Assembly (NCBI GenBank): GCA_031262835.1
Contig: JAISGY010000044.1
Coordinates: 1 to 64,000 of the forward strand
Length of the DNA stretch: 64,000 nt
Origin: Ruminococcus sp.
Lineage (GTDB): Bacteria > Bacillota > Clostridia > Oscillospirales > Ruminococcaceae
Direction of reading: 5' to 3'
How positions within the stretch are numbered: the stretch's first letter is position 1; every line of letters begins with the position of its first letter. The translations under genes were made by a program, and so were the position numbers. Shown here piece after piece: positions 43,464-51,800 of the stretch. The notes below the pieces were generated by a model. It was not told where the DNA came from and searched no databases. It was given only the letters and a program-made list of their open reading frames with translations.

Positions 43464-44207
43464 TCACCAACGCGCCCCTCGCTTAACTTCGGGACGCCAC
43501 CTGTCGCGAAGACGGGTGTATCTCTTGGCTTTTGCGGCGCGTTCAAGCATTTCGTCGCGGAAACGCGCTCTTCGCGCTTCTCTCTCGCGGACATTCCCGG
43601 CGACGAGGAAGATACGTTGGGCTATACGAAGGGGGAGAGCGAAATTGTCGGTAACGGCGAACCTGCCGACTGATATGCCCCTGTTCTCTGCCGTAAAATC
43701 GTCGAAGATGATCTCGTTGTCGGTTGAGTGAAAAGCGAGGTCTGCCGCCTGTTCTTTGTAAAAGCGCGCAACCTTGTTAGACTTTAACTTAAAGATAATG
43801 ACATTATTCTTAATTATAATGTCGTCAATATCTCGAATATCGCATATCCAGAGTTTTTTGTAAATCTTTCCGGAAAAAAATCCCGAATGTGAATATTCCG
43901 AAACGACCAAACTCTTTTCATTAATTTGTATAAAAGAGTGGGATTTATGCATATGAGACAGTCTGTCGATAATTTTTCCGCCGAAAGTACATACGATAAA
44001 TGCGTACAGAAGCGAAATTGATAACCCCGAAAGAATCAGCCTGTTTACAAACCTCGGAACTTCGACGCCCTCGGGGATAACGAAAAGCAACGTTATAAGG
44101 AAAGCCGCGAAGATAAACATAAACGCCGGTATACATAGAATCAAAAGCCGTTTGTAATACCGCAGCAAGAGCTTTCTTGGGGACGCGGGAAATATTTTCT
44201 TGTTCAT
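43464..44207 (-). CDS. Membrane protein with PH-like (YcxB-type) domain
   Basis: A 247-residue protein with two N-terminal membrane helices (about 20-40 and 55-80), then a strand-rich region resembling YcxB/PH-like domains (IQINEKSLVVSEYSHSG, KNNVIIFKLKSNKVARFY), and an unusually basic C-terminal tail rich in Arg (LRIAQR, REREARRARFRDE). No specific function recognised. Ribosome site weak. First gene of its operon. Confidence 0.65.
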   Translation of the reverse strand: MNKKIFPASPRKLLLRYYKRLLILCIPAFMFIFAAFLITLLFVIPEGVEVPRFVNRLILSGLSISLLYAFIVCTFGGKIIDRLSHMHKSHSFIQINEKSLVVSEYSHSGFFSGKIYKKLWICDIRDIDDIIIKNNVIIFKLKSNKVARFYKEQAADLAFHSTDNEIIFDDFTAENRGISVGRFAVTDNFALPLRIAQRIFLVAGNVREREARRARFRDEMLERAAKAKRYTRLRDRWRPEVKRGARW

Positions 44208-44262
44208 CTACAATACAAATCATCTAAGCACTATTTTTCAATGCTTATGATTACCCTTGATA

Positions 44263-44291
44263 ATTATATCATGAAAAATACCATGTGTCAA
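44263..44291 (-). promoter_or_regulatory. Sigma-A-type promoter for the PH-like/YkgJ-like/tmcAL operon
   Basis: TTGACA (44286-44291), 17-base spacer, TATAAT (44263-44268) on the minus strand, a consensus match. Confidence 0.86.
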
Positions 44292-44382
44292 GCTTTTTTC
44301 ATAAATGTAAGTAAATTTATTCAAAAGTAAATGTGGTTAACACAAAGTTAATTAAAAATTTACAAATTTCGCGCTTTTTCAC

Positions 44383-44411
44383 TTGACAAAACTGACTTTA
44401 TATGATAAACT
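44383..44411 (+). promoter_or_regulatory. Sigma-A-type promoter for the SSS symporter
   Basis: TTGACA (44383-44388), 17-base spacer, TAAACT (44406-44411). Confidence 0.8.
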
Positions 44412-44412
44412 T

Positions 44413-44445
44413 ATAAAGTGCTTTATCGCGTTAAATCAATAACGC
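44413..44445. promoter_or_regulatory. Two palindromes at the transcription start of the SSS symporter
   Basis: ATAAAG-TG-CTTTAT (44413-44426) spans the predicted transcription start, directly followed by GCGTTA-6-TAACGC (44428-44445). Their place suggests operators or a leader hairpin. Confidence 0.55.
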
Positions 44446-44490
44446 ATTAACGCAACAAATTAACTTACAAATTGGTAGGGGAATCGGGTC

Positions 44491-46056
44491 ATGCTTTACG
44501 CAATAGTTCTAATATACATTATAATAATGCTCGGAATAGGGTTTTGGTGCAGGAAGCACACAAACAGTGTTGAGTCGTTCGTGCTCGGAGGGCGGTCGCT
44601 GGGCGGTTGGTTTACAGCGTTCGCGTACGGGACGTCGTATTTCTCGGCGGTTGTTTTTATCGGCTATGCCGGACAGTTCGGCTGGAGCTATGGCGCGGCG
44701 GCGACTTGGATCGGCGTCGGGAATGCGATTCTCGGTTCGATGCTTCCGTGGATAATTTTAGGAAACCGCACAAGACATATGTCGAAGGTTTTAGAGGCGG
44801 CGACGATGCCGGAGTTTTTCGAGCGGCGATATGACTCGAAGGCTCTAAAGACCGTTTCCGCGCTGATAGTCTTTATCTTCCTTATTCCTTATACCGCCTC
44901 GGTTTATAACGGCTTATCGAGGCTCTTTAACATGGCATTTGATATTCCTTATGAATTCTGTATAATTGCAATGGCGGTGCTGACGGCGATTTATGTTATC
45001 GCGGGCGGTTACATGGCGACGGCGATTAACGACTTTATCCAAGGACTTATAATGCTCGTCGGAATTGCCGCAGTTGTTATATGTGTCCTCGAATCGAAGG
45101 GCGGCTTAACCGAAGCTCTCTTCGGTCTCGGGAAGATTTCGGACGCTTCTGTTCCCGCAAACTCCCTCAATACGCTATTCGGTCCCGACCCGATTAACCT
45201 TTTCGGCGTCATAATACTTACATCCCTCGGAACATGGGGTCTTCCGCAGATGGTTCAGAAATTCTATGCGGTAAAGGACAAGCCCTCAATTGTCCGCGGA
45301 ACGATTATTTCAACGGTATTCGCACTTATTGTTGCGGGCGGTTCGTACTTCATGGGCGGCTTCGGACGGCTTTTCGCCTCCGCGACGAATGAAGAAGCTA
45401 TGGAAACCGGGCGTGTACTTATTCAAAGCGTTAACGGCAAGCTTTCTTACGACTCAATCGTCCCCGCAATGCTCAAGTCGGCTCTGCCGGAACTCTTAAT
45501 CGGCGTTGTGGTTGTGCTTGTTTTATCCGCTTCAATGTCAACACTCTCGTCGCTCGTTTTAACCTCCGGCTCAACGATAACAATTGACCTTATCAAGCCG
45601 AACTGCAAAAACGGTTTAACCGACAAAAAGCAGATTCTCATTATGCGTGTTCTTATCGCGGTATTCCTTCTTATCTCTGTCGTAATCGCTCTTAACCCGA
45701 ACACCTATATCACCACACTCATGTCAATCTCATGGGGCGCGCTTGCGGGAGCTTTCCTTGCTCCGTTCATGTACGGGCTCTTCTCGAAGAAAATTACCCG
45801 CACCGCCGTTTGGGTAAGCTTCGCCCTCGGCGTCGGGATAACACTCGTCCACATGGTTATATTCAGCCTCGGCTTCTTCCCGGAACTCACAAAAGCCGCC
45901 GCTTCGCTCCCTCTTAACCTCGCTTCACCGATTAACGCAGGCGCGGCGGCAATGATAATAACCCTCATAGTAACTCCGCTTGTAAGCCTTGTAACCAAAG
46001 TCAAAAATACCGCTCACGTCGATAAAATCTTCGACGATTGCGGCAGCTTTGAATAA
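44491..46056 (+). CDS. Sodium:solute symporter (SSS family)
   Basis: A 521-residue membrane symporter of the SSS (LeuT-fold) family, importing a solute with Na+. Seen: VESFVLGGRSLGGWFTAFAYGTSYFSA at helices 1-2, and the conserved SASMSTLSSLVLTSGS in the middle (Na+-binding Ser/Thr). Thirteen or so hydrophobic segments. Closest in style to proline/pantothenate permeases; the substrate is not decided. AGGGG lies before the ATG. The Na+ gradient made by the nearby decarboxylase could power it. Confidence 0.92.
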   Translation: MLYAIVLIYIIIMLGIGFWCRKHTNSVESFVLGGRSLGGWFTAFAYGTSYFSAVVFIGYAGQFGWSYGAAATWIGVGNAILGSMLPWIILGNRTRHMSKVLEAATMPEFFERRYDSKALKTVSALIVFIFLIPYTASVYNGLSRLFNMAFDIPYEFCIIAMAVLTAIYVIAGGYMATAINDFIQGLIMLVGIAAVVICVLESKGGLTEALFGLGKISDASVPANSLNTLFGPDPINLFGVIILTSLGTWGLPQMVQKFYAVKDKPSIVRGTIISTVFALIVAGGSYFMGGFGRLFASATNEEAMETGRVLIQSVNGKLSYDSIVPAMLKSALPELLIGVVVVLVLSASMSTLSSLVLTSGSTITIDLIKPNCKNGLTDKKQILIMRVLIAVFLLISVVIALNPNTYITTLMSISWGALAGAFLAPFMYGLFSKKITRTAVWVSFALGVGITLVHMVIFSLGFFPELTKAAASLPLNLASPINAGAAAMIITLIVTPLVSLVTKVKNTAHVDKIFDDCGSFE

Positions 46057-46072
46057 ATCCCGGTAGCAATTT

Positions 46073-46112
46073 GTTTCGGGGCAGCCTTTATGACTACCCC
46101 GAAACTTTTTTT
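46073..46112 (+). terminator. Intrinsic terminator after the SSS symporter
   Basis: GTTTCGGGG (46073-46081) pairs with CCCCGAAAC (46097-46105), followed by seven T (46106-46112). Confidence 0.88.
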
Positions 46113-46113
46113 A

Positions 46114-47511
46114 TTATACCATATGAACTTTTTTTGCGGAATCGGAATGTTTGTCAATGTTGTAAAGTCTGTCGCGTCGGTCTTTGAAAAACTTCGGCGC
46201 AACCTTCGGGAACATCGCGTAGGTTAAAACATCTTCCGGCTGTTCAGACCATTCCGCACACTCTATCTTAAGCTTTTCAAGCTCGGGTTCGAGCAGGTCG
46301 GCAGGGCGGCAGGTTATCGCCTTTTCGTCGCCTAAAATCTTCTTCTTAAATTCGTCCGAAATATCGGTAGGAGTCTTCCCGTACCTCCCCGCAACCATCT
46401 CGCGGAATTCGGAGGTAACCATCTTGTACCGCTCACCGTTAACGATATTGAACACCGCCTGTGTCCCGACAATCTGCGAAGTGGGTGTAACGAGCGGGGG
46501 GTTGCCGGAGTCGGCGCGAACGCGGGGAACTTCCTGTAAAACCTCGGTGAACTTGTCTTCTTTTCCGGCTTGCTTGAGTTGGGAAAGAAGGTTGGAGAGC
46601 ATACCGCCCGGAACTTGATAGATGAGGGCATTAGCGTCAACCGCTAACATCTTCGGGTCAAGCTGCCCGCTCTTTATATACTTTTCGCGAAGCGTCATGA
46701 AATAATCGCGGATTTCGTTGAGGAGAACAAGATCAAGCCCTGTGTCGTATTCGGTGCCTTGGAGCGCGGCGACGAGGGATTCCGTGGGCATATGGGACGT
46801 ACCGTTCCCGAGGGGGGACATTGCCGTGTCGCAGATATCCGCGCCCGCTTCAATCCCCTTCATCATACACATCGAAGCAAGCCCCGAAGTGTAGTGGGTG
46901 TGGAGCTGTATCGGGAGGCTTGTAACCTCTTTTAGTGCCTTAACGAGGGATTCGGTGCGGTATGGGGTTAAGAGTGCCGCCATATCCTTGATGCAGATTG
47001 AGTCTGCGCCCTCTGCCTCGATTTGCTTTGCGTAGTCTTGGAAGTATTTATCGGTAAAAACTTCGCCGAGGGTGTAAGAAATCGCAACTTGAGCGTGCGC
47101 GCCCTCTTTTTTCGCCGCCTTGATAGCGGTCTTGAGGTTTCTGATATCGTTGAGCGCGTCGAAAATTCTTATAATATCAATGCCGTTTGAAACGGATTTT
47201 TGCACAAAATATTCGAGGACATCATCGGCGTAATGCCTGTAGCCGAGCATATTCTGCCCGCGGAAAAGCATCTGGAGCTTTGAATTCGGCATTTCGCGGC
47301 GGATAATGCGCAGCCTCTCCCAAGGGTCTTCGTTAAGGAAGCGGATACAGCTGTCGAAGGTTGCCCCGCCCCAACATTCCACCGAGTGGAAGCCGACCTT
47401 GTCCATCTTAGAAAGTATCGGGAGCATTTCGTCTATAGTCATACGGGTAGCTATGAGCGACTGATGCGCGTCACGAAGCACCGTTTCGGTTATACCGATT
47501 TTTTTTGCCAT
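46114..47511 (-). CDS. oadA: Oxaloacetate decarboxylase alpha subunit, carboxyltransferase part
   Basis: A 465-residue carboxyltransferase of the PycB/OadA family that moves CO2 from oxaloacetate (or pyruvate in the reverse direction) to biotin. The TIM-barrel metal site is seen in VLRDAHQSL, MAALLTPYR and LPIQLHTHYTSGLA (H-x-H). The protein ends at HSDSAKKVHMV with no biotin domain; the carrier is a separate gene next door (47530-47901). GGAGCG precedes the ATG. It is third of the carboxyltransferase-like/biotin carrier/oadA operon; the membrane subunits are at 15.8-17.4 kb. Confidence 0.93.
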   Translation of the reverse strand: MAKKIGITETVLRDAHQSLIATRMTIDEMLPILSKMDKVGFHSVECWGGATFDSCIRFLNEDPWERLRIIRREMPNSKLQMLFRGQNMLGYRHYADDVLEYFVQKSVSNGIDIIRIFDALNDIRNLKTAIKAAKKEGAHAQVAISYTLGEVFTDKYFQDYAKQIEAEGADSICIKDMAALLTPYRTESLVKALKEVTSLPIQLHTHYTSGLASMCMMKGIEAGADICDTAMSPLGNGTSHMPTESLVAALQGTEYDTGLDLVLLNEIRDYFMTLREKYIKSGQLDPKMLAVDANALIYQVPGGMLSNLLSQLKQAGKEDKFTEVLQEVPRVRADSGNPPLVTPTSQIVGTQAVFNIVNGERYKMVTSEFREMVAGRYGKTPTDISDEFKKKILGDEKAITCRPADLLEPELEKLKIECAEWSEQPEDVLTYAMFPKVAPKFFKDRRDRLYNIDKHSDSAKKVHMV

Positions 47512-47529
47512 TTTTTATAACACGCTCCT

Positions 47530-47901
47530 TTACGAAATAACCGCTAAGATTTGGTCTGAAGTGACAGCCGCGCCCTTTTCAACATTGACCGAGGCAAGCG
47601 TCCCGTCAACCGGCGCAACAATATCGTTTTCCATCTTCATAGCCTCTAAAACGAGGATAACCTGTCCTTTTTTTACAGCAGAACCGGCGTTTTCCTTAAT
47701 GTCAAGAATAGTCCCGGGCATCGGAGCCTTAATCTGTGTGCCGCCGGAAACGACAGGAGAGACCGCAGGGGTCGAGACCACAGGGGTCGAGACCGCAGGG
47801 GTCGCAAGAGCCGGAGCAGAGACCGCAGGGGTTTGTCCGTCGGCTTCTTCAACCGATACATCATATGCCACGCCGTTAACGGTAATATTATATCTTTTCA
47901 T
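47530..47901 (-). CDS. Biotin carboxyl carrier protein
   Basis: A 123-residue biotin/lipoyl-type carrier. The C-terminal half is the beta-barrel with the biotinylation site VLEAMKMEN (Lys 89); the linker at residues 25-52 is Pro/Ala/Ser/Val-rich (APALATPAVSTPVV), made of near-identical short DNA repeats. It swings carboxybiotin between the alpha subunit and the membrane beta subunit. AGGAGA precedes the ATG; 18 bases separate it from oadA. Confidence 0.94.
   Translation of the reverse strand: MKRYNITVNGVAYDVSVEEADGQTPAVSAPALATPAVSTPVVSTPAVSPVVSGGTQIKAPMPGTILDIKENAGSAVKKGQVILVLEAMKMENDIVAPVDGTLASVNVEKGAAVTSDQILAVIS
47770..47832. repeat. Short direct repeats encoding the biotin-carrier linker
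   Basis: ACCGCAGGGGTC or close variants occur four times between about 47770 and 47832, coding the TPAVS/TPVVS units of the linker. Repeat number can vary between strains by slippage. Confidence 0.7.
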
Positions 47902-47921
47902 ATATATCTCCTAAAGTAATT

Positions 47922-49178
47922 TTATTGCGCGTTGTGTTTACGGTCAAAACCATGCGGAGTACGCTTGCCGAAGGTTATATCAAGAGCGGAAGCAATCGTC
48001 TTGTACGCGGTTTCGGGCGTTACGAGCGCGGTAATGATACCGGAAGACAAGGCGTTTTTCGCCGACATTTCGGTCTTGTATTCGTCCGCAAGATCATTCC
48101 GTTTCGCGGTAAGGTCATTTGCGCCCTTAAGTTTGTCGTGATGTAAAAATTCGACAGCAGAAAGCGGCGCAAGGGGAGCGATAACTGCGTTTTCATACGC
48201 GTAAACCGCGTCAGCATTCGCCGAAACAAAGACGGACAAAGCAGAACCGTAAGCTTTGCCTGTAATAAGCGTAATCTTGCGGGTTGAGGCGTTAGCGTAA
48301 GCGGAAGTAAGCTTAACAGCCGCCTTAAGGCAAGCCGATTTTGAGAAACCGTCCGTATCAAGAATTGTTACAACAGGAACCCCATAAGCGTCGCAAATAC
48401 TTACAAATTTAGCAACTTTTGAGCAGTCTTCGCACTCGATTGAATCACCCACGCCGACAAATCCGCAAAGCGCACCGTTAACAGTCCCAAACGCCGTCAG
48501 CGAACCCTTACCGCAAGTTTCATAAAGCGTTACGAGCGAATCCTTTTCCGCAAGCCCGGCAATAACAGCCAAAGCGTCGCCGATAGGCAAACTCTCGGGA
48601 GCTTCTGACTCAAATTCGGGCAGGGGAGCAAGGTTATTGAGCGGGAGCTTTTCAAGAAGAGAAGCGGTAATTTTAAGCGATTCTTCCATGTTTTCGGTTA
48701 AAACCGCAATCGCACCGTCGGTAACATTGGTATCATTTCCGGGTGCAGTGTAAATCTCCGCCGATTTTGTGGCAATAAAAAGGTCTGATGACGACGCAAT
48801 TACCGCGAGCGAACCTGTACAAACGCCCTGTGTCAAGGCAATCTGCGGGATAACGCCGGAAAGGTCGGAAACCTTTTTGAGAACTTTCCCGTAATATCCG
48901 AAAACCGCCGCGCCGTCGTCTATGTACGCGCCGTTTGAAGCATAGACAGCAACAACGGGCATACCGCTCTTTGCTGCAAAATCAAGAGCCTGACAAATTT
49001 TTTCTGACGTGTTTTTATCCATAACGCCGTCGAAAATATAGGTAAGTGCGGGCGAACCCTTGACATAACCGTACGCCGCCGTAACATTCCCGAAACCGGG
49101 ATATATTTCGCTGTAGAAGCTGTCGTCAAAAAGACTTTTTAAAATCTCTTTTTCCGTCATTTTAATCTTATCGGGCAT
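47922..49178 (-). CDS. Carboxyltransferase-domain protein (short MmdA-like)
   Basis: A 418-residue protein of the acyl-CoA carboxyltransferase (crotonase-like) family, distantly like MmdA and the AccA/AccD pair. Two half-domains: the N half has VVAVYASNGAYIDDG and ALTQGVCTGSLAV, where MmdA has SGGARIQEG and GPCAGGAV, so the oxyanion region is altered; the C half has PVVTILDTDGF and ITGKAYGSALSVF. It is about 100 residues shorter than MmdA. It leads the operon with the biotin carrier and oadA. Its activity and substrate are uncertain; acyl-CoA decarboxylation is one possibility. GAGAGGG precedes the ATG. Confidence 0.75.
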   Translation of the reverse strand: MPDKIKMTEKEILKSLFDDSFYSEIYPGFGNVTAAYGYVKGSPALTYIFDGVMDKNTSEKICQALDFAAKSGMPVVAVYASNGAYIDDGAAVFGYYGKVLKKVSDLSGVIPQIALTQGVCTGSLAVIASSSDLFIATKSAEIYTAPGNDTNVTDGAIAVLTENMEESLKITASLLEKLPLNNLAPLPEFESEAPESLPIGDALAVIAGLAEKDSLVTLYETCGKGSLTAFGTVNGALCGFVGVGDSIECEDCSKVAKFVSICDAYGVPVVTILDTDGFSKSACLKAAVKLTSAYANASTRKITLITGKAYGSALSVFVSANADAVYAYENAVIAPLAPLSAVEFLHHDKLKGANDLTAKRNDLADEYKTEMSAKNALSSGIITALVTPETAYKTIASALDITFGKRTPHGFDRKHNAQ

Positions 49179-49228
49179 ATAAAATTCCCTCTCTATATAA
49201 ACTTTAGAAAAAATCCAAAATCAAATTC

Positions 49229-49257
49229 AGTATAACACATTCCATTCCAAATTACAA
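49229..49257 (-). promoter_or_regulatory. Sigma-A-type promoter for the carboxyltransferase-like/biotin carrier/oadA operon
   Basis: TTGTAA (49252-49257), 17-base spacer, TATACT (49229-49234) on the minus strand. Confidence 0.72.
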
Positions 49258-49301
49258 TACCTTTCGCAAAATATTAAGTTTTTGTCAACACTTTGTACGC
49301 A

Positions 49302-49329
49302 ATTTAAAACCACGCGTTTAACCACGTGG
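49302..49329 (-). terminator. Possible weak terminator after rluB
   Basis: On the minus strand CCACG (49325-49329 complement) pairs with CGTGG (49310-49314 complement), extended by flanking A-T pairs and followed by TTTTAAATT. The stem is short. Confidence 0.5.
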
Positions 49330-49337
49330 CTTAAAAT

Positions 49338-50084
49338 CTATTTCACAGCGTTTTTAATTGCAATAACTTCCGCCGGGGTAAGGTCTCGAAAGGTTCCGGG
49401 CTTTAGCATACCGAGCTTTAACGGTCCTTCGGCAATGCGCTTAAGCCTTACAACGGTAAGCCCCGCCGCCTCGCACATACGGCGTATCTGTCGGTTTTTC
49501 CCCTCGCGGATAACGATTAAAAGCACCGTGCGTTTTGCTTCGGTAAGGAGCACTTCAACATGAGCTGCGACCGTGGTCTTCATGTCAGGTTCTTCGGGCG
49601 TTCCGAAGTTGAGTTTCATCGGGAGCGAAAGCTTTGTGAGCTGTTCTTCCGTAATCTTTTCGCGGACAGTTACCCGATATGACTTCGCAATCTCGCGGGA
49701 GGGGTGCATTATAGCCTGCGCAAGTTTCCCGTCGTTGGTAAAAAGCAGGAGCCCTTCGGTGTCCTTGTCAAGCCGCCCGATGGGATAAACCCTCTCGTCA
49801 ACGCCGCCGAGAAGCATTGTAACATTTTTTCTGTCGAGTTCGTCATTCATTGTGGTAACATACCCGCGCGGCTTGTTGAGCATTATGTACCGCAGGGCGC
49901 GGTGCTTCTCGCGCCTTATGACAACACCATTAACGGTGATAATATCCTTTATCGTCGCGCCGTCGCCGACCTTAACGTTTCTTCCGTTAACCTTAACCGC
50001 GCCGGACGCGATAAGTTCTTCTGCCTTCCGCCTTGAACATAAGCCACTCTCGGCGATTATTTTTTGCAGTCTGATTTTTTCCAT
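49338..50084 (-). CDS. rluB: Pseudouridine synthase, RluB/RsuA family
   Basis: A 248-residue rRNA pseudouridine synthase (RluB type in Firmicutes, acting on 23S rRNA). N-terminal S4 domain (RLQKIIAESGLCSRRKAEELI), then the catalytic motif in PIGRLDKDTEGLLLFTNDG with the catalytic Asp of GRLD-x-x-T-x-G-L. The C-terminal EGKNRQIRRMCEAAG is diagnostic. The start at 50084 is chosen because the homology begins there and the longer frame enters the upstream gene. GAAAG is a weak ribosome site. Last gene of the scpAB-gerW-dac-rluB run. Confidence 0.93.
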   Translation of the reverse strand: MEKIRLQKIIAESGLCSRRKAEELIASGAVKVNGRNVKVGDGATIKDIITVNGVVIRREKHRALRYIMLNKPRGYVTTMNDELDRKNVTMLLGGVDERVYPIGRLDKDTEGLLLFTNDGKLAQAIMHPSREIAKSYRVTVREKITEEQLTKLSLPMKLNFGTPEEPDMKTTVAAHVEVLLTEAKRTVLLIVIREGKNRQIRRMCEAAGLTVVRLKRIAEGPLKLGMLKPGTFRDLTPAEVIAIKNAVK

Positions 50085-50115
50085 CTTAACACTTTCGGTG
50101 ATAGCAGAGATTCTG

Positions 50116-51306
50116 CTAAACATATTTTTTCAAGAAGTCAATAATTACATAGTAGAGTGCTTTCGGTTGTTTTCGCGTTATCTTATGAGCACCCGCGGCG
50201 GTTTTTATCATAACGGTGTCAACAACTTCAGTGTCGGTTATAAACTCCGCTCTCCCGACAGTTTGCCCGGCTTTAACAGGCGCGTAAACAAACTCCGGCA
50301 GTATTATCCTAAACTCCGTCTCGGGAATTTCGCCCTTTACGGACATCAGTATCGGTTTTCTTTCAAGTGTAAGCGGTGCTTCGTCAATATCCCCGCCTAC
50401 AACAGGTATGGTAAAATCCTCCGGCGCGTTAAAATCGGTTTCAACAGGCTTAACAACCTCAAATCCGTAATTTAAAAGGTTAGTATGGTCAGCCCAATCG
50501 TTCGGCGCGTCAAGTGTACAGCAAATCAGCTTTACACCGTTTCTCTCCGCCGCCGAGACAAGACAACGCCCCGCCTCGTCCGTAAAGCCGGTCTTTACGC
50601 CGATACAGCCGTCATAGAGGGAAAGAAGCTTGTTGCTGTTTGAGAGCCAACGCGGGTAGGGAGGGTTTCCGTATTCGAGTTTAATACTTTCTGTCGCGGC
50701 AATCTTCGCGAAGTCGGGGTTTTCGAGCGCGGCTTTAGTGAGGATTGCCATATCGGAGGCGGTTGAATAGTGGTTGGCGGCGTGAAGCCCGGAAGGGGTT
50801 ATGAAGTGGGAGTTATTCATGCCGAGGTCAGCTGCCCTGCGGTTCATGAGTTCGGAAAATCCCGCTGTTCCTCCGCCTAAAATGTAAGCTGTGGCATTCG
50901 CCGCGTCGTTCCCGGAGGGGAGCATCATACCGTAACACAGGTCAAGTTTAGAAACAAGGTCGCCTTCAAGAAGCCCCATTGAAGAACCTTCGACTAAAAT
51001 TTCGGGTCCCATTACAAATTCGGTGTCAAGTCCACCGCTTTCGAGCATTAAAAGGGTCGTCATAATCTTCGTGGTTGAAGCCATCGGAAGACGTTCGTTC
51101 TCATTTTTTCCGTAAACAATCTGCCCGGTTTTAGCATCTATCAAGACAGCCGCCTTTGCGGAGACACTCGGTGCATCGGTTTCGTGCGGCAAGGCGTACG
51201 CCTTTACACCAAAAAATGTATATGCTAAAACCGATACAACGCCGATTGCGGTTATTATCCCGATAACTTTTGCAGCTGTTTTGTGCTTATTCTTCTTGCG
51301 AAACAT
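50116..51306 (-). CDS. D-alanyl-D-alanine carboxypeptidase (DacF/PBP5-like)
   Basis: A 396-residue low-molecular-weight penicillin-binding protein that trims the terminal D-Ala from peptidoglycan stem peptides outside the membrane. One N-terminal signal/membrane segment (VIGIITAIGVVSVLAYTFFG). Active-site motifs: STTK (S-x-x-K) in PMASTTKIMTTL, SGN in MLPSGNDAAN and KTG in IGVKTGFTDEAG. A C-terminal beta domain of PBP5 type and a probable amphipathic tail follow. In Clostridia and Bacillus the gene in this position is dacF, active in sporulation. CGGGAG precedes the ATG. Confidence 0.93.
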   Translation of the reverse strand: MFRKKNKHKTAAKVIGIITAIGVVSVLAYTFFGVKAYALPHETDAPSVSAKAAVLIDAKTGQIVYGKNENERLPMASTTKIMTTLLMLESGGLDTEFVMGPEILVEGSSMGLLEGDLVSKLDLCYGMMLPSGNDAANATAYILGGGTAGFSELMNRRAADLGMNNSHFITPSGLHAANHYSTASDMAILTKAALENPDFAKIAATESIKLEYGNPPYPRWLSNSNKLLSLYDGCIGVKTGFTDEAGRCLVSAAERNGVKLICCTLDAPNDWADHTNLLNYGFEVVKPVETDFNAPEDFTIPVVGGDIDEAPLTLERKPILMSVKGEIPETEFRIILPEFVYAPVKAGQTVGRAEFITDTEVVDTVMIKTAAGAHKITRKQPKALYYVIIDFLKKYV

Positions 51307-51375
51307 CTTTACACTCCCGATTATATTTCTATATAATCAGTTTGTGCAGCAGTTTCGTCAATATAAATGGTAAAT

Positions 51376-51786
51376 TTATTCGTCGTTGAAGATCTCGTCG
51401 TCGGAGGGAGTGTCTTTTTTCTTAAACAGGTCCTTGATTTTACCGATAAGTTCGGGTATTGCGGCGATTGCGCCCGCAGCACCATTTTGTTCCTCGGTAA
51501 TCTGGAGAAGCTTAACATCACTGCCGTTAACGACAAGGAATCCGAGCGGAAGGATTGTTATACCCGCGCCCGAACCGCCGCCGAAGTAGTTCTTTTCGGA
51601 CTTTGTCGGAAGGTCGGAACCGCCCGCCGCAAAACCGTACGAAACCTTCGAGACGGGGATAATCGTAATATTCCCGACCTGTATCGCCTCGCCGATAACC
51701 GTATCGGCATCTGAAAGGTCGTGAATCTTTGAGAGCGAAGCCTCAATCAGAGCCTTAACCTTGGTGTTTTCGTTATTATCGTTCAT
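51376..51786 (-). CDS. gerW: GerW family sporulation protein (YtfJ)
   Basis: A 136-residue GerW/YtfJ protein, found in spores and needed for germination in Bacillus. Seen: VIGEAIQVGNITIIPVSKVSYGFAAGGSD and NYFGGGSGAGITILPLGFLVV, both diagnostic. The C-terminus is charged (KKKDTPSDDEIFN). GAGGTT precedes the ATG. It follows DUF2953 by 14 bases, as in many Clostridia. Confidence 0.93.
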   Translation of the reverse strand: MNDNNENTKVKALIEASLSKIHDLSDADTVIGEAIQVGNITIIPVSKVSYGFAAGGSDLPTKSEKNYFGGGSGAGITILPLGFLVVNGSDVKLLQITEEQNGAAGAIAAIPELIGKIKDLFKKKDTPSDDEIFNDE

Positions 51787-51800
51787 TTTTAACCTCGATT

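Noticed and set aside
47770-47832. CRISPR-like repeats
   Set aside because: The short repeats are in frame and encode the Pro/Ala linker of the biotin carrier; there are no unique spacers.
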